Part shown: positions 24,561 through 34,596 of the stretch, in pieces | Layout of the letters: each line of letters opens with the position of its first letter | How positions within the stretch are numbered: position 1 is the stretch's first letter | Assembly: GCF_001679485.1 (NCBI RefSeq) | Contig: NZ_LZOZ01000009.1 | Location: 38,145 to 102,144 of the forward strand | Length of the DNA: 64,000 nucleotides | DNA from: Haemophilus sp. CCUG 60358 | Lineage (GTDB): Bacteria; Pseudomonadota; Gammaproteobacteria; Enterobacterales; Pasteurellaceae | Direction of reading: 5' to 3' | Translations under genes and position numbers: made by a program | The notes under the pieces: generated by a model | Told to the model about the DNA's origin: nothing | The model's input: the letters and a program-made list of their open reading frames with translations, nothing else | The model's database searches: none

Positions 24561-24594
24561 AAAAGAGATAACCGCTTTCACCGTTATCCCTTTT
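24561..24594 (-). terminator. Terminator of the MetE-like gene
   Basis: On the minus strand GATAACGGT-GAAA-GCGGTTATC, then a T run. Confidence 0.7.
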
Positions 24595-24609
24595 ACATTC
24601 CAATTGAAA

Positions 24610-25755
24610 TTATTTACCCCAAACTTCTTCCGCGATACTACGGATAAATTCGAGTTTTTTCCATTGTTGTTCTTCTGTCAGAATATTCCCCTCTTCTGTC
24701 GAAGCAAAACCACATTGTGGACTTAAGCAAAGTTGATTGATATCCACATATTGTGTCGCTTCTTTAATACGAGCAATAATTTCATCACGGTTTTCTAACT
24801 CGCCTGATTTAGAGGTGATTAATCCTAACACTACTTGTTGATTTTTAATAAAGCGTAAAGGTTTAAAATCTCCCGCACGCTCACTGTCGTACTCTAAGAA
24901 GAAACCATCCACATTACAGTGGCCAAATAAAGTTTCTGCGATAGGCTCATAACCACCAGCAGAGAACCAAGTTGAACGGAAATTACCACGACAAATATGC
25001 ATTGTAATCGCTAAATCAGCTGGTTTCGCTGCCACAATTTTATTTAACATATATACATAATCTTTGGCAATTTGATCTAGATCTAAACCGCGTTCAGTAT
25101 AAGTTTTACGCTTATCTTCCGCACAGAATTCGCCCCAACTTGTATCATCCAACTGTAAGTTACGACAGCCTAATTTATAGAAGATATTCATCGCATCAAT
25201 ATAAGCATTAGCAATATCATCTAATAACAACTGATTGTTATCTTTATAACGTTCAATTGGCTGATAATCTGTAGCACGTACTGTACAAATTAAATGAAGC
25301 ATAGACGGAGAAGGAATCGTTAATTTAACTTCAGTCTCCCCTGCTATTTTTTGTAATGAGCGGTAATGTTCAACGAAAGGATGGCTCTCTGAAAAGCCGA
25401 TCTTATCTACAATTTTTAATGTTTTTGGACGTACATTATCGTGTTTAAATTGCACTGAGAATTTTTCAGCATCCACTTCTTTCACGCCATCTAATGCGGC
25501 TAAGAAATCCAAATGCCAAAAAGTACGACGAAATTCACCATCGGTCACCGCATGTAATCCAACATTTTTTTGATGTTCTACCAATTTAGCAATTTCTGCA
25601 TCTTCAACTTGCGTTAAATCAGCACAAGAAATATCACCACAACTACATTGATAACGAGCCTGTTTTAAAGCCTCGGGACGTAAAAAACTGCCTACAATAT
25701 CAAAACGATATGGCGCAGAAGTACGAATAGTGGCATTTGGAAAAAGTTTACTCAT
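24610..25755 (-). CDS. MetE-like (YxjG/YxjH type) cobalamin-independent methyltransferase
   Basis: This encodes 381 residues, the length of the catalytic C-terminal half of MetE, and it has no N-terminal MetE half. It is a TIM barrel with zinc-site pattern: HICRGN near residue 275, the acidic DGFFLEYDSERAGDF near 305, and LCLSPQCGFAS near 350, giving His, Cys and Cys ligands as in MetE-type methionine synthases. NLQLDDTSWGEF near 200 fits the substrate region. Proteins of this group are thought to make methionine from homocysteine with an alternative methyl donor; the donor is unknown. A candidate MetJ operator lies upstream. Confidence 0.85.
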   Translation of the reverse strand: MSKLFPNATIRTSAPYRFDIVGSFLRPEALKQARYQCSCGDISCADLTQVEDAEIAKLVEHQKNVGLHAVTDGEFRRTFWHLDFLAALDGVKEVDAEKFSVQFKHDNVRPKTLKIVDKIGFSESHPFVEHYRSLQKIAGETEVKLTIPSPSMLHLICTVRATDYQPIERYKDNNQLLLDDIANAYIDAMNIFYKLGCRNLQLDDTSWGEFCAEDKRKTYTERGLDLDQIAKDYVYMLNKIVAAKPADLAITMHICRGNFRSTWFSAGGYEPIAETLFGHCNVDGFFLEYDSERAGDFKPLRFIKNQQVVLGLITSKSGELENRDEIIARIKEATQYVDINQLCLSPQCGFASTEEGNILTEEQQWKKLEFIRSIAEEVWGK

Positions 25756-25819
25756 TTTGCTTTCCTATATTTAATTAATTCTAAGATAGACTGAGTGTAA
25801 CAAAATTAACGTCCTCATT

Positions 25820-25843
25820 AAAGATTTAGACGTCTAGATGGAT
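25820..25843 (-). promoter_or_regulatory. Candidate MetJ operator (met box)
   Basis: A perfect 8-base met box AGACGTCT (25828-25835) is flanked on both sides by weaker 8-base units (AAAGATTT and AGATGGAT), 65-88 bases upstream of the MetE-like start. Confidence 0.55.
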
Positions 25844-25895
25844 ATGAATTTTATTGTGATTTTATATGAATGGAATTGATATAAAATTTAAAAAG

Positions 25896-25925
25896 AAAAG
25901 TGCGGTCATTTCTAACCACACTTTA
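25896..25925 (-). terminator. Terminator of the NRAMP-like gene with uptake sequence
   Basis: AAAAGTGCGGT with imperfect complement ACCACACTTT. Confidence 0.6.
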
Positions 25926-25939
25926 GTTTGAAATAAAAA

Positions 25940-27133
25940 CTAACTTACAAAACTAGATACATAAGAAATTATGGTTTTTCCACTTAATATTGCCATAATA
26001 ATCACTACAAACCAGCCAGCAAAAGCTAAACAAATTGGGTGTTTATAGCTACCAACAATATTGCTTCGATAAGCGGCTAATAAAATCAAGGCTAGTGCTA
26101 TTGGTAAAATTAAACCATTTAGGGTTCCCACAAAAACGAGTACAGCAGCAGGTTTCCCAACAGTGACAAGAACTGCTGTAGAAACCACTATAAACCCAAT
26201 AATCCAACAGTTTCTATTTCGTTCAATTGTCGGACAAAGGCTCGTGAGGAATGATACCGATGTATAAGCGGCACCAATAACTGATGTGATAGAAGCTGCC
26301 CAAATCACTACGCCAAATAAGATTTGGCCAAAATGGCCTGCCACGTATTCGAAAGGCGTTTCTGCTGGATTTTTAGGATTCAACGGAATCCCTTTGGCGA
26401 CAACACCAAGCACGGCAAGGAATAATACAACACGCATAGTAGAGGCAATTAAAATAGCCGATACAGAGCTACGACTCACTTCAGCCATCGCTTTTTCCCC
26501 CTGGATCCCCGCATCTAGTAAGCGGTGAGCGCCAGCAAAGGTAATATATCCCCCTACGGTTCCTCCAACTAATGTCACAATTGCGATAGGATCAACTTGC
26601 TCTGGAATAAAGGTACGATATGCTGCTTCTACCACTGGCGGTTCTGTTTTAAACATAACATACAAAGTCAGTGCAATCATAATAAAACCCATTAATTGGG
26701 CAAAGCGATCCATTAACAATCCTGCTTCTTTACGTAAAAAAATTAAAATTGCAATGATGCCACTGATAACAGCTCCTGTTTCTGGGGCGATACCAAAGAT
26801 AGAATTAAGCCCTAGACCTGCCCCCCCTACATTACCAATATTAAAAGCCAACCCTCCCATCACGATAAGCGATGCAAGAAAATAGCCCGCACCTGGGAAA
26901 ACAGCATTAGAAATATCCTGTGCTCGTTTTCCCGACACTACCACTATTCGCCAAATATTAAGCTGAGCACCAATATCTAACAAAATCGATAATAAAATCA
27001 CAAAGCCAAAACTGGCTAATAAGGTGTTTGTAAAGGTTGCAGTTTGAGTTAAAAAGCCAGGACCAATTGCTGAAGTCGCCATTAAAAATGCCGCACCCAG
27101 CACTGCATTTCGGCGGTGATTGATTGATGCCAT
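25940..27133 (-). CDS. NRAMP-family transporter lacking metal-binding motifs
   Basis: This encodes 397 residues with about eleven membrane segments. It belongs to the NRAMP superfamily and resembles the B. subtilis YcsG type linked to 5-oxoprolinase genes. The first helix (SAIGPGFLTQTATFT, residues 21-35) has no DPGN metal-binding motif, and the sixth (GGTVGGYITFAGAH, 190-203) has no MPH motif. It is the last gene of a unit after pxpB-pxpC-pxpA, 48 bases after pxpA. Together this suggests that it moves something other than Mn/Fe, perhaps 5-oxoproline or a related acid. That substrate is a guess from context. Confidence 0.75.
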   Translation of the reverse strand: MASINHRRNAVLGAAFLMATSAIGPGFLTQTATFTNTLLASFGFVILLSILLDIGAQLNIWRIVVVSGKRAQDISNAVFPGAGYFLASLIVMGGLAFNIGNVGGAGLGLNSIFGIAPETGAVISGIIAILIFLRKEAGLLMDRFAQLMGFIMIALTLYVMFKTEPPVVEAAYRTFIPEQVDPIAIVTLVGGTVGGYITFAGAHRLLDAGIQGEKAMAEVSRSSVSAILIASTMRVVLFLAVLGVVAKGIPLNPKNPAETPFEYVAGHFGQILFGVVIWAASITSVIGAAYTSVSFLTSLCPTIERNRNCWIIGFIVVSTAVLVTVGKPAAVLVFVGTLNGLILPIALALILLAAYRSNIVGSYKHPICLAFAGWFVVIIMAILSGKTIISYVSSFVS

Positions 27134-27181
27134 AAAGCACCTCCCTTGTTAAGTTGATGTTGTGTGTTATGTTTATTCGGC

Positions 27182-27919
27182 TTATGCCGTTATTGTTATA
27201 TGATTTTTTTCTAATTCTTCCACAATGCGTGCTGCAAATTGTAGAGAATGTTGATTATCGCCATGTAAACAGATACTTTCTGCTTTTACTGGCACAAGGC
27301 TTCCATCAATGGCTTTGACTTGACCTTCTGTTACCATTTGTAACACTTGTTGAATGGCTTCCTCATCAGACTCCACCATTGCATTCGGTTGCGAACGAGA
27401 TACCAAACTCCCATCAGGCATATAGTGACGATCCGCAAACACTTCAGAAATGGTTTGTAAACCTTCTTCCTCAGCTACGCGTAACATTAAGCTCCCCGCC
27501 AATCCCATTAATTTTAAATTAGAATCAAATTGATGAATTGTTTGGGCAATTAAACGTGCCAATTTTTCATCTTTTGCAGCTTGATTGTATAAAGCTCCGT
27601 GTGGCTTAACATAACTAATTTCCGTGCCTTCCCCATTACAAATCGCTTTTAATGCACCAAGCTGATACCGTAAATGCGCAATTAATTCCTGTTCAGGTAA
27701 ATCCATTTGAGTACGCCCGAAGTTTTCTCGATCTGGAAAACCTGGATGAGCACCAATGCGAACCTGATTTTCTTTCGCAAGTCTGACCGCACTTTGCATT
27801 TCTTTTGCTCCACCGGCATGTAAACCGCAAGCAATATTGGCAGAAGAAAGCAATTTTAATAAGGCCTCATCAAAAGGAAAACCTTCAGCAATATCGGCAT
27901 TTAAATCAATTTTTTTCAT
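27182..27919 (-). CDS. pxpA: 5-oxoprolinase subunit A (LamB/YcsF)
   Basis: This encodes 245 residues (E. coli 244), starting at 27919 ([14 protein letters not shown]). LamB/YcsF hallmarks are [30 protein letters not shown] near residue 30, [16 protein letters not shown] near 60, [12 protein letters not shown] near 110, and [17 protein letters not shown] near 155. Conserved Asp, His and Glu residues form the ring-opening site. With PxpB and PxpC it hydrolyses ATP to open 5-oxoproline to glutamate. It overlaps pxpC by 14 bases. Confidence 0.95.
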   Translation of the reverse strand: MKKIDLNADIAEGFPFDEALLKLLSSANIACGLHAGGAKEMQSAVRLAKENQVRIGAHPGFPDRENFGRTQMDLPEQELIAHLRYQLGALKAICNGEGTEISYVKPHGALYNQAAKDEKLARLIAQTIHQFDSNLKLMGLAGSLMLRVAEEEGLQTISEVFADRHYMPDGSLVSRSQPNAMVESDEEAIQQVLQMVTEGQVKAIDGSLVPVKAESICLHGDNQHSLQFAARIVEELEKNHITITA

Positions 27920-28835
27920 CGACAATTCTCCTAATTTGATCGAGGTATATCTCATTTTTACGACGTAATTTTGCGGCTTGTTCTAAACTAACTGCCTCGA
28001 ATTGAATGGTTGAGCCTAAACGTACCTGTGCCAACGCACCAAGATCCGCATCGATCACATTGGCAATTTTTGGATAACCGCCTGTAGTTTGCGCATCTGC
28101 CATCAAAATAATTGGTTGTCCACTTGATGGTACTTGTACACTTCCAAATTGAATAGCATGAGAAAGCATTTCCAGAGGTTGCTTTAATTCTAATTTTTGC
28201 CCTTGAAAACGATAGCCCATTCGATCACTGCTACTTTGCAACGTCCATTTACTTCGCCACCAATAATATTGGGATTTTCGTTTAAATGCCTGATATTCAG
28301 AGGACGGTAACGCATGAATAGTATGTTTAAGTGGAATAGGTGCAATCCCAATTTCACTACGCAAAATAGGATCATTTACCGTTTGCAGTTGATCGCCCAC
28401 TTGTAAACCACGTCCTTCTATTCCTCCTATTTGAGCTCGGAGATCTGTACTACAAGAGTTCAATTCTTGGGGTAAGGTAAAACCACCTTGAACACATAAA
28501 TAGCCATACATACCAATTTTTGCACGTATCATTTTCAGAACTTGCCCAGCTCGTGCCTGATAACGCCAGTAAGCAAAAACTGGTTTATCATCTAAGGTCA
28601 TTTCATAAAATGCCCCGGTGACACAAAAATTCATATCCTGCTGGAATTGCAATGTAATACCACCTAAAGGGACTTCGATTGCCGGTGCTCCCTCTGCATT
28701 TCCCAGCAGAATATTGCCTGCTCGTAATGCTAATTTGTCCATTGCCCCACAATGACTGATTCCAAATCGACGTAAACCAAAACGGCCCAAATCCTGAATT
28801 GTGGCACGAGATTGCACATCAATAACATGAATCAT
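27906..28835 (-). CDS. pxpC: 5-oxoprolinase subunit C (KipA-like)
   Basis: This encodes 309 residues of the KipA/AHS2 domain (residues about 10-280): [16 protein letters not shown] at the start, [25 protein letters not shown], and the [30 protein letters not shown] segment near 225-255 (in part). It forms a ring complex with PxpB that phosphorylates 5-oxoproline. The older names allophanate hydrolase or biotin-dependent carboxylase subunit do not fit, as no biotin carrier or carboxylase is nearby. It is coupled to pxpB by a 4-base overlap. Confidence 0.94.
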   Translation of the reverse strand: MIHVIDVQSRATIQDLGRFGLRRFGISHCGAMDKLALRAGNILLGNAEGAPAIEVPLGGITLQFQQDMNFCVTGAFYEMTLDDKPVFAYWRYQARAGQVLKMIRAKIGMYGYLCVQGGFTLPQELNSCSTDLRAQIGGIEGRGLQVGDQLQTVNDPILRSEIGIAPIPLKHTIHALPSSEYQAFKRKSQYYWWRSKWTLQSSSDRMGYRFQGQKLELKQPLEMLSHAIQFGSVQVPSSGQPIILMADAQTTGGYPKIANVIDADLGALAQVRLGSTIQFEAVSLEQAAKLRRKNEIYLDQIRRIVDEKN

Positions 28836-29473
28836 AATTCAATCCCCTCCACCACAAATTTCACCGTATCTCCTGCTTGTAATAAAGTGGGTTGTGCTTG
28901 ATTTTTGTCAAAGAGCGCATGCTTAGTATGACCGATTAATTGCCATCCGCCAGGAGAGGAAAAGGGATAAATGCCCGTTTGGGCCCCACCAATACCAACA
29001 GAACCGGCAGGAACAAGTGTTCTTGGGACAGCACGACGTGGCGTGTGCAGGCTTTCAGGTAAACCACCTAAATAGGGAAAACCAGGTTGGAAACCAATCA
29101 TATATACCGTATAAATCGGTTCGCTATGCATTTGAACAATTCGTTCTGGTGTGGTGTCATGTAATTTGGCTACTTCAGATAAATCTTGGCCTAATTCGCC
29201 GCCATAAATTACCGGAATTTCGATATGACGACCTTGAAAAGCCGATACTTTCAATTCTGTCCAAAGTTGTTCCAAGCGCTGAATAAGCGGCTCAAAATCT
29301 ACGTAAAAATCAGTGAAGACCGTGAGATTATTCATTCCCACGACAACTTCTACAATATCTTTCTCAGACTGTAGTTGGTTGGCAAACGCCCAGAGTTGGC
29401 GTTGTTGTTGAAGTGAAGCTGGTGGCGGTAAAGAGCAAACCACCGCCGACTCGCTGATCGGGGTTATATTCAT
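28832..29473 (-). CDS. pxpB: 5-oxoprolinase subunit B (KipI-like)
   Basis: This encodes 213 residues of the KipI/AHS1 domain: ESAVVCSLPP at the start, HTTPERIVQMHSEPIY-type motif, YTVYMIGFQPGFPYLGGLP (about residue 130), PRRAVPRTLVPAGSVGIGGAQTGIYPFSSPGGW (in part, about 145-175). It is the first gene of the pxpB-pxpC-pxpA-transporter unit. Its upstream region holds an FNR box and a CRP-like site shared with fbp. Confidence 0.94.
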   Translation of the reverse strand: MNITPISESAVVCSLPPPASLQQQRQLWAFANQLQSEKDIVEVVVGMNNLTVFTDFYVDFEPLIQRLEQLWTELKVSAFQGRHIEIPVIYGGELGQDLSEVAKLHDTTPERIVQMHSEPIYTVYMIGFQPGFPYLGGLPESLHTPRRAVPRTLVPAGSVGIGGAQTGIYPFSSPGGWQLIGHTKHALFDKNQAQPTLLQAGDTVKFVVEGIEL

Positions 29474-29575
29474 AAGGTACCCTTTATTCTGATGTTGTGT
29501 TATTTGTTATTTTTTTGTTACACCTCTCTTTTAAAGGATATTTATAGGTTTTGTCAAGGTTTTGTATCAAAAATA

Positions 29576-29597
29576 AAATGTGACAAAGATCTCATTC
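29576..29597. promoter_or_regulatory. CRP-like site between pxpB and fbp
   Basis: AAATGTGA-CAAAGA-TCTCATTC: a perfect left half and a 6-of-8 right half of the CRP consensus. Confidence 0.5.
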
Positions 29598-29605
29598 TTC
29601 ACATT

Positions 29606-29619
29606 TTGATCTCAATCAA
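29606..29619. promoter_or_regulatory. FNR box between pxpB and fbp
   Basis: TTGAT-CTCA-ATCAA, a perfect match to the FNR consensus. It lies 67 bases before the fbp start and 133 bases before the pxpB start; a TATAAT (29635-29640) follows on the fbp side. Confidence 0.75.
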
Positions 29620-29685
29620 AAGTGCCAAATAACATATAATAAAAGGGTCTATTATTTATTTAACAATTATAAAAAAGGAATAAAC

Positions 29686-30690
29686 ATGAAAACATTGAGT
29701 GAATTTATTGTTGAACGCCAAGCAGAGTACCCAAATGCAAAAGGGGAACTTAGTGGTATTTTGTCTTCTATTCGTTTATTAGCAAAAATCATTCATCGTG
29801 ATATCAACAAAGCAGGTTTAACCAATATTCTTGGTCAGTCTGGTGTCGAAAACGTGCAAGGTGAAAGCCAAATGAAATTGGACTTATTCGCCCATAACAC
29901 TATGAATGCGGCTCTCATGTCACGTGAAGAAGTGGCAGGTTTTGCTTCAGAGGAAGAAGAAAGCTTTATCGCTTTTGATACTGAACGTGCTCGCAATGCA
30001 AAATATATTATTTTGACCGATCCACTTGATGGTTCATCCAATATTGATGTGAACGTTTCGGTTGGAACAATCTTCTCTATTTACCGTCGTGTATCCCCTA
30101 TTGGCTCACCTGTTACCTTAGAAGACTTTATGCAACCAGGTAATAAACAAGTGGCTGCGGGTTATATCGTATATGGTTCGTCTACCATGTTGGTTTATAC
30201 CACTGGTCATGGTGTAAATGGTTTCACTTATGATCCATCTATCGGTACATTCTGTCTTTCTCATGAAAATATGAAGATGCCAAAAGAGGGCAAAATCTAT
30301 TCCATCAATGAAGGACAATATCTCAAATTCCCTCAAGGGGTAAAAAAATACATTAAATACTGCCAAGAAGAAGATAAAGCAACTAACCGCCCTTATGCAT
30401 CACGTTATATTGGTTCATTAGTAGCTGACTTCCATCGTAACTTATTAAAAGGTGGTATCTATATTTACCCAAGTGCAACTAACTATCCAAATGGTAAGCT
30501 TCGTTTGCTTTATGAAGGCAATCCAATGGCATTCTTAGCAGAACAAGCGGGGGGTATTGCCTCTGATGGTTACAATCGAATTTTAGATATTCAACCAAGT
30601 GAACTTCACCAACGTGTACCACTTTTCATCGGTTCCGCAGAAATGGTGAAAAAAGCCGAAGAAATGATGAGAGAATTTAAAGAAGATTAA
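29686..30690 (+). CDS. fbp: Fructose-1,6-bisphosphatase, class 1
   Basis: This encodes 334 residues (E. coli Fbp 332). The sugar-phosphatase metal site is visible: ASEEEE (about residues 85-92), [22 protein letters not shown] (in part, 108-130). The substrate pocket includes [20 protein letters not shown] (in part, 245-265) and [18 protein letters not shown] (in part, 272-290). The enzyme drives gluconeogenesis. A good AAAAGGA ribosome site precedes the ATG. An FNR box and a CRP-like site lie upstream. Confidence 0.96.
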   Translation: MKTLSEFIVERQAEYPNAKGELSGILSSIRLLAKIIHRDINKAGLTNILGQSGVENVQGESQMKLDLFAHNTMNAALMSREEVAGFASEEEESFIAFDTERARNAKYIILTDPLDGSSNIDVNVSVGTIFSIYRRVSPIGSPVTLEDFMQPGNKQVAAGYIVYGSSTMLVYTTGHGVNGFTYDPSIGTFCLSHENMKMPKEGKIYSINEGQYLKFPQGVKKYIKYCQEEDKATNRPYASRYIGSLVADFHRNLLKGGIYIYPSATNYPNGKLRLLYEGNPMAFLAEQAGGIASDGYNRILDIQPSELHQRVPLFIGSAEMVKKAEEMMREFKED

Positions 30691-30696
30691 ATTCCT

Positions 30697-30727
30697 AAAG
30701 TTCGGTCAGTTTTGACCGCACTTTTTT
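30697..30727 (+). terminator. fbp terminator with uptake sequence
   Basis: AAAGTTCGGTCA / TTGACCGCACTTTTTT; one arm has a full uptake core (30715-30723), the other has lost it by a single base. Confidence 0.75.
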
Positions 30728-30734
30728 AGTAAAT

Positions 30735-30765
30735 AAAAAGGCGAACCTTATCTGTTCGCCTTTTT
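30735..30765. terminator. Bidirectional terminator between fbp and lptG
   Basis: AAAAAGGCGAAC / GTTCGCCTTTTT perfect stem. Confidence 0.85.
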
Positions 30766-30782
30766 CATTAATGGTTTGTTAA

Positions 30783-31862
30783 TTAATCTCGTTTTCTCGC
30801 CAGTAGCCACCAAATAATCGCCATAAACAAGAGGCTTGGCATTAGTGCACCTAAAAAAGCTGGCGCATTAAATACCACACTCATTTGTCCAAAAATTTCA
30901 TTGACGACATAGAACAAGAAACCAAAACAAATCCCCGTTACGATTCTCGCTCCTGCAGTGACACTACGTAATGAACCAAAGATGAAAGATAACGCAAGCA
31001 TCATCATCACACCTACAGAAAGGGGCTGAAAAATCTTACGCCAATAGGTTAATTCAAAACGGCGAGAATCCTGTCCTGTTTGTTTTAAGAAAGCAATATA
31101 TTCATACAAACCGGAAATAGATAATGACGTTGGACGTAATGAAACTGCGCCTAATTTATCTGGCGTTAAGCTTGTTGCCCAATCTTCTGTTAAACGGTTT
31201 GTTGTGGTAATTTGTTCTTTTGATACCGCTGAATTATTCACTTGACGTAACTGCCATTGATTATTTTCAGCTGAATATTGCGCTTGATTTGCATGCTTCA
31301 AATGGGTGAGGTTACGCTGGTCATCAAAGGTATAGATGTAAATGTCTTCTAATTGTGCATCATCTTTAATTCGACGCACATACACGAAATTATTGCCGTC
31401 TTTTGCCCATACACCATTTTTTACCGAAAGCATTGAACCACCGGACAGAGCACGAGTACGCATATCACGGGCAAACTGTTCAGTTTGTGGAATCCCCCAC
31501 TCACCAATAATCATGGTAAAAAGCACCAGTGGAAGTGCCGTTTTCATGACAGCTAATCCTATTTTAAAGCGAGAAAAGCCGGCAGATTGCATTACCACTA
31601 ATTCACTGCGGCTGGCCAAATTACCTAAAGCAATTAAAGCACCTAACAAAGCAGCCATCGGGAAAAAGGTTTCTACATCTTTTGGCATCGTTAAGCCTGT
31701 ATAAGCCACCGCTTGCCAAATATCATAAGAACCTTTCCCTACGCTACGGAATTGCTCTACAAATTTGATAATTGCTGAAAGGCCAACTAACGTAAATAGA
31801 GTGGCAAAAATTGCCCCCAAGATGCTTTTACCGATATAACGATCAAGAGTATTCATCAACAT
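30783..31862 (-). CDS. lptG: LPS export permease LptG
   Basis: This encodes 359 residues with six membrane helices (three at each end) around a beta-jellyroll periplasmic domain (about 100-265). The start (NTLDRYIGKSILGAIFATLF) matches E. coli LptG (VLDRYIGKTI). With LptF and LptB it forms the ABC exporter that pulls lipopolysaccharide from the inner membrane. It starts 5 bases after the lptF stop. The alternative ATG two codons later (31856) is equally possible. Confidence 0.94.
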   Translation of the reverse strand: MLMNTLDRYIGKSILGAIFATLFTLVGLSAIIKFVEQFRSVGKGSYDIWQAVAYTGLTMPKDVETFFPMAALLGALIALGNLASRSELVVMQSAGFSRFKIGLAVMKTALPLVLFTMIIGEWGIPQTEQFARDMRTRALSGGSMLSVKNGVWAKDGNNFVYVRRIKDDAQLEDIYIYTFDDQRNLTHLKHANQAQYSAENNQWQLRQVNNSAVSKEQITTTNRLTEDWATSLTPDKLGAVSLRPTSLSISGLYEYIAFLKQTGQDSRRFELTYWRKIFQPLSVGVMMMLALSFIFGSLRSVTAGARIVTGICFGFLFYVVNEIFGQMSVVFNAPAFLGALMPSLLFMAIIWWLLARKRD

Positions 31863-31867
31863 TGTTA

Positions 31868-32959
31868 TTACCCTTTTCTGAATACACGACGGAATTTATG
31901 CATAGCAGTGCTATCCCAACTATTCAGCACAATCCCTAAAATTAAAAAGGCGATATTTACCAACGGCATTAACAAACCGGCATCAAGCTTATCAGCCCCC
32001 CCCGCAGATTTAAATGAGCTTTGTAACAAGAAGTAAATTAAATAAAGCAATAATGCTGGTAAGATTTTCGCGAAACGACCTTGACGAGGATTCACTTTAC
32101 TCATTGGTACAGCAATAAGCGCCATTAAAGGCACCGCTAAAATTAAGGTAATTCGCCAATGCAACTCTGCTTTTGCGGCTGCACTTTTATCTTTTAATAA
32201 TTGCTCAAAAGATAATTCAGCGGCTTCATCACTTTCCGAGTTTGTCTCTTGATGGCCTAAATACGCTTGGTAGTCATCAAAATGTGTAATACGAAAATCA
32301 GGAAGCACGGATGTGCCTTCTACACGCAAGGTATTCTGTAAATTCAAGACTTGGTCGCCATTCGGTAACGCTTTTAATTCACCTTTTTCAGCCGTAACCA
32401 CTGATGGTTTAGTTTGGCCTTTGGCTTTCATTTGGAAAAGATAAACATCACTGATTTGATTACCGTTAATCTTATCAATGAATAAGACGAAATTATTGTT
32501 GCTTGTGGACATGAATTGACCAGAAGCCAATGCCCCCATGGTTGGGTTCGCTTTAGCATCTTCGACAATCGCCGCTTGCTTTTGAATGGCCCATGGAGAA
32601 AGCCACAATGCATTGTAAGCAGCCAAGCCAGCTGTGAACAAAGAAAGAATTAACGCCACACGAACAAGGATACGTTGTCCCACACCACAAGCCCGCATTA
32701 CAGTAATCTCACTTTCAGCGTAGAGTCGACCGAAAGTCAGCAAAATGGCGATAAACAAACATAATGGCAACATTAATTGCGCCATCGTCGGCATCCCTAA
32801 ACCAAGTAAAGAGAACACCAGATCGGCGGGAACCTTACCATTTGCCGCTGAACCAAGTACGCGCACAAGTTGTTGGCTGAAGAAAATTAAAAGCAAAATA
32901 AACAAAATTGCAATCTGGCTTTTAAATACTTCCTTTGTTAAATATCGGGTTAATATCAT
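31868..32959 (-). CDS. lptF: LPS export permease LptF
   Basis: This encodes 363 residues with the same architecture as Lpt[20 protein letters not shown] at the start, membrane helices at about 12-35, 60-80, 100-120 and three more at the C-terminus, with a jellyroll between. Motifs are [29 protein letters not shown] (in part, near 60-90) and the C-terminal [19 protein letters not shown]. It is transcribed before lptG and divergently from pepA, with 105 bases between. Confidence 0.94.
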   Translation of the reverse strand: MILTRYLTKEVFKSQIAILFILLLIFFSQQLVRVLGSAANGKVPADLVFSLLGLGMPTMAQLMLPLCLFIAILLTFGRLYAESEITVMRACGVGQRILVRVALILSLFTAGLAAYNALWLSPWAIQKQAAIVEDAKANPTMGALASGQFMSTSNNNFVLFIDKINGNQISDVYLFQMKAKGQTKPSVVTAEKGELKALPNGDQVLNLQNTLRVEGTSVLPDFRITHFDDYQAYLGHQETNSESDEAAELSFEQLLKDKSAAAKAELHWRITLILAVPLMALIAVPMSKVNPRQGRFAKILPALLLYLIYFLLQSSFKSAGGADKLDAGLLMPLVNIAFLILGIVLNSWDSTAMHKFRRVFRKG

Positions 32960-33064
32960 TCTTTTTTTCTAACTAAAAAACACGGGAAACTGGCTAATTT
33001 AGATGGCGTATGATACCTTATTTTGACTGATTTAAATAGCAAATTAGCAACATAAGGAAATAAC

Positions 33065-34540
33065 ATGAAATATCAAGCAAACTCAACCGCACTTTCTCAA
33101 TCAACCGATTGCCTCATCATCGGCATTTATGAGAACAATGAATTGACAAAAAGTTTCAATGAAATCGATCAAATCACACAAGGCTACCTCAGCCAGTTAT
33201 CTCAAAGCCAAGATCTTTCAGGCAAAATTGGGCAAGCGACTCTGCTTCATTCTTTACCTAATCTTGCAACTAAACGCGTGTTAGTCGCAGGTTGTGGCAA
33301 AAAAGGCGAAACGACTGAACGCCAATTTAAACAAATCATCCAACGTGTTACTCAAACATTAAAAGAATTAAATATTCAACAAGCGGTGAATAATTTAACG
33401 GATGTGGAAATTAAAGATCGCGATCTATTTTGGAATGTGCGTTTTACCATTGAAACCATTGAACATAGCCTTTATCAATTCGACGAATTTAAAAGCAAAA
33501 AAGCGGATGCTATCTCACTTCAAGAAATTGTTTTTAATACAAATGATGCACAAGCTCAGCAAGCCATCGCAGAAGCGCAAGCCATTGCAAATGGTGTAAA
33601 AGCCGCGCGTAATATCGCGAATATGCCACCTAATATTTGTACACCGGCTTATTTAGCTGAACAAGCTAGAAATTTAGCCGAAACATCAACCGCACTTTCC
33701 TTAGATGTGATTGATGAAGAAGAAATGACAAAACTTGGTATGAATGCGTATTTAGCGGTATCTGGTGGTTCTCAACACCCCGCTTACCTATCTATTTTGC
33801 ATTTCAACAACGCCCCAGATAAAAATGCGAAACCTATCGTATTAGTGGGCAAAGGATTGACCTTTGATGCGGGTGGTATTTCGTTAAAACCAGCCGCAGA
33901 TATGGATGAGATGAAATACGATATGTGCGGTGCTGCCTCTGTTTTCGGCACAATGAAAGCGATTGCAGAATTAAATCTTCCATTAAATGTCATTGGTGTA
34001 TTAGCGGGTTGTGAAAACTTACCTGATGGCAATGCCTACCGCCCAGGCGATATTCTCACTACGATGAATGGCTTAACCGTAGAAGTATTAAATACAGATG
34101 CTGAAGGCCGTTTAGTGCTTTGTGATACATTAACTTATGTAGAACGCTTTGAACCGCAATATGTGATTGATGTCGCAACCCTAACAGGTGCTTGCGTGGT
34201 AGCTTTAGGTCAACATAATAGTGGCTTAGTTTCAACTGATGATGCCTTAGCAGAACAGTTATTACAAGCCGCACAGCAAACCACCGATAAAGCGTGGCGT
34301 TTACCATTAAGTGAAGAATATCAAGAGCAATTAAAATCCCCATTTGCTGATTTAGCGAATATTGGCGGTCGTTGGGGCGGTGCAATTACTGCAGGCGCAT
34401 TCCTCTCCAACTTTACGAAAAAATACACCTGGGCACATTTAGATATCGCCGGGACAGCTTGGCTTCAAGGTGCAAATAAAGGCGCAACGGGTCGTCCAGT
34501 GTCTCTATTAACACAATTTTTAATTAATCAAACCAAGTAA
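33065..34540 (+). CDS. pepA: Leucyl aminopeptidase (PepA)
   Basis: This encodes 491 residues (E. coli PepA 503). The N-terminal alpha/beta domain is less conserved; the M17 catalytic domain shows [18 protein letters not shown] (first metal Lys/Asp, near residue 260), [13 protein letters not shown], and the family signature [10 protein letters not shown] near 345, giving the two-metal site. It removes N-terminal residues from peptides and, in E. coli, also binds DNA at Xer sites. The gene has two uptake cores (33086 and 33689) and ends in a terminator. Confidence 0.95.
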   Translation: MKYQANSTALSQSTDCLIIGIYENNELTKSFNEIDQITQGYLSQLSQSQDLSGKIGQATLLHSLPNLATKRVLVAGCGKKGETTERQFKQIIQRVTQTLKELNIQQAVNNLTDVEIKDRDLFWNVRFTIETIEHSLYQFDEFKSKKADAISLQEIVFNTNDAQAQQAIAEAQAIANGVKAARNIANMPPNICTPAYLAEQARNLAETSTALSLDVIDEEEMTKLGMNAYLAVSGGSQHPAYLSILHFNNAPDKNAKPIVLVGKGLTFDAGGISLKPAADMDEMKYDMCGAASVFGTMKAIAELNLPLNVIGVLAGCENLPDGNAYRPGDILTTMNGLTVEVLNTDAEGRLVLCDTLTYVERFEPQYVIDVATLTGACVVALGQHNSGLVSTDDALAEQLLQAAQQTTDKAWRLPLSEEYQEQLKSPFADLANIGGRWGGAITAGAFLSNFTKKYTWAHLDIAGTAWLQGANKGATGRPVSLLTQFLINQTK

Positions 34541-34545
34541 ACACA

Positions 34546-34577
34546 TAGGGCTAACATAACGTTAGCCCTAAAATTTT
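34546..34577 (+). terminator. pepA terminator
   Basis: TAGGGCTAAC-ATAAC-GTTAGCCCTA, then AAATTTT. Confidence 0.8.
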
Positions 34578-34596
34578 CTCAAAATCTGACTGCACT

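Noticed and set aside
27906..29473. Naming the pxpB/pxpC genes as allophanate hydrolase or biotin-dependent carboxylase
   Set aside because: The gene order with LamB/YcsF and the lack of any biotin carrier or carboxylase fit 5-oxoprolinase.
31856..31862. Choice between two nearby ATG starts for lptG
   Set aside because: Both are plausible and differ by two residues; the sequence does not decide it, so the longer start was kept.
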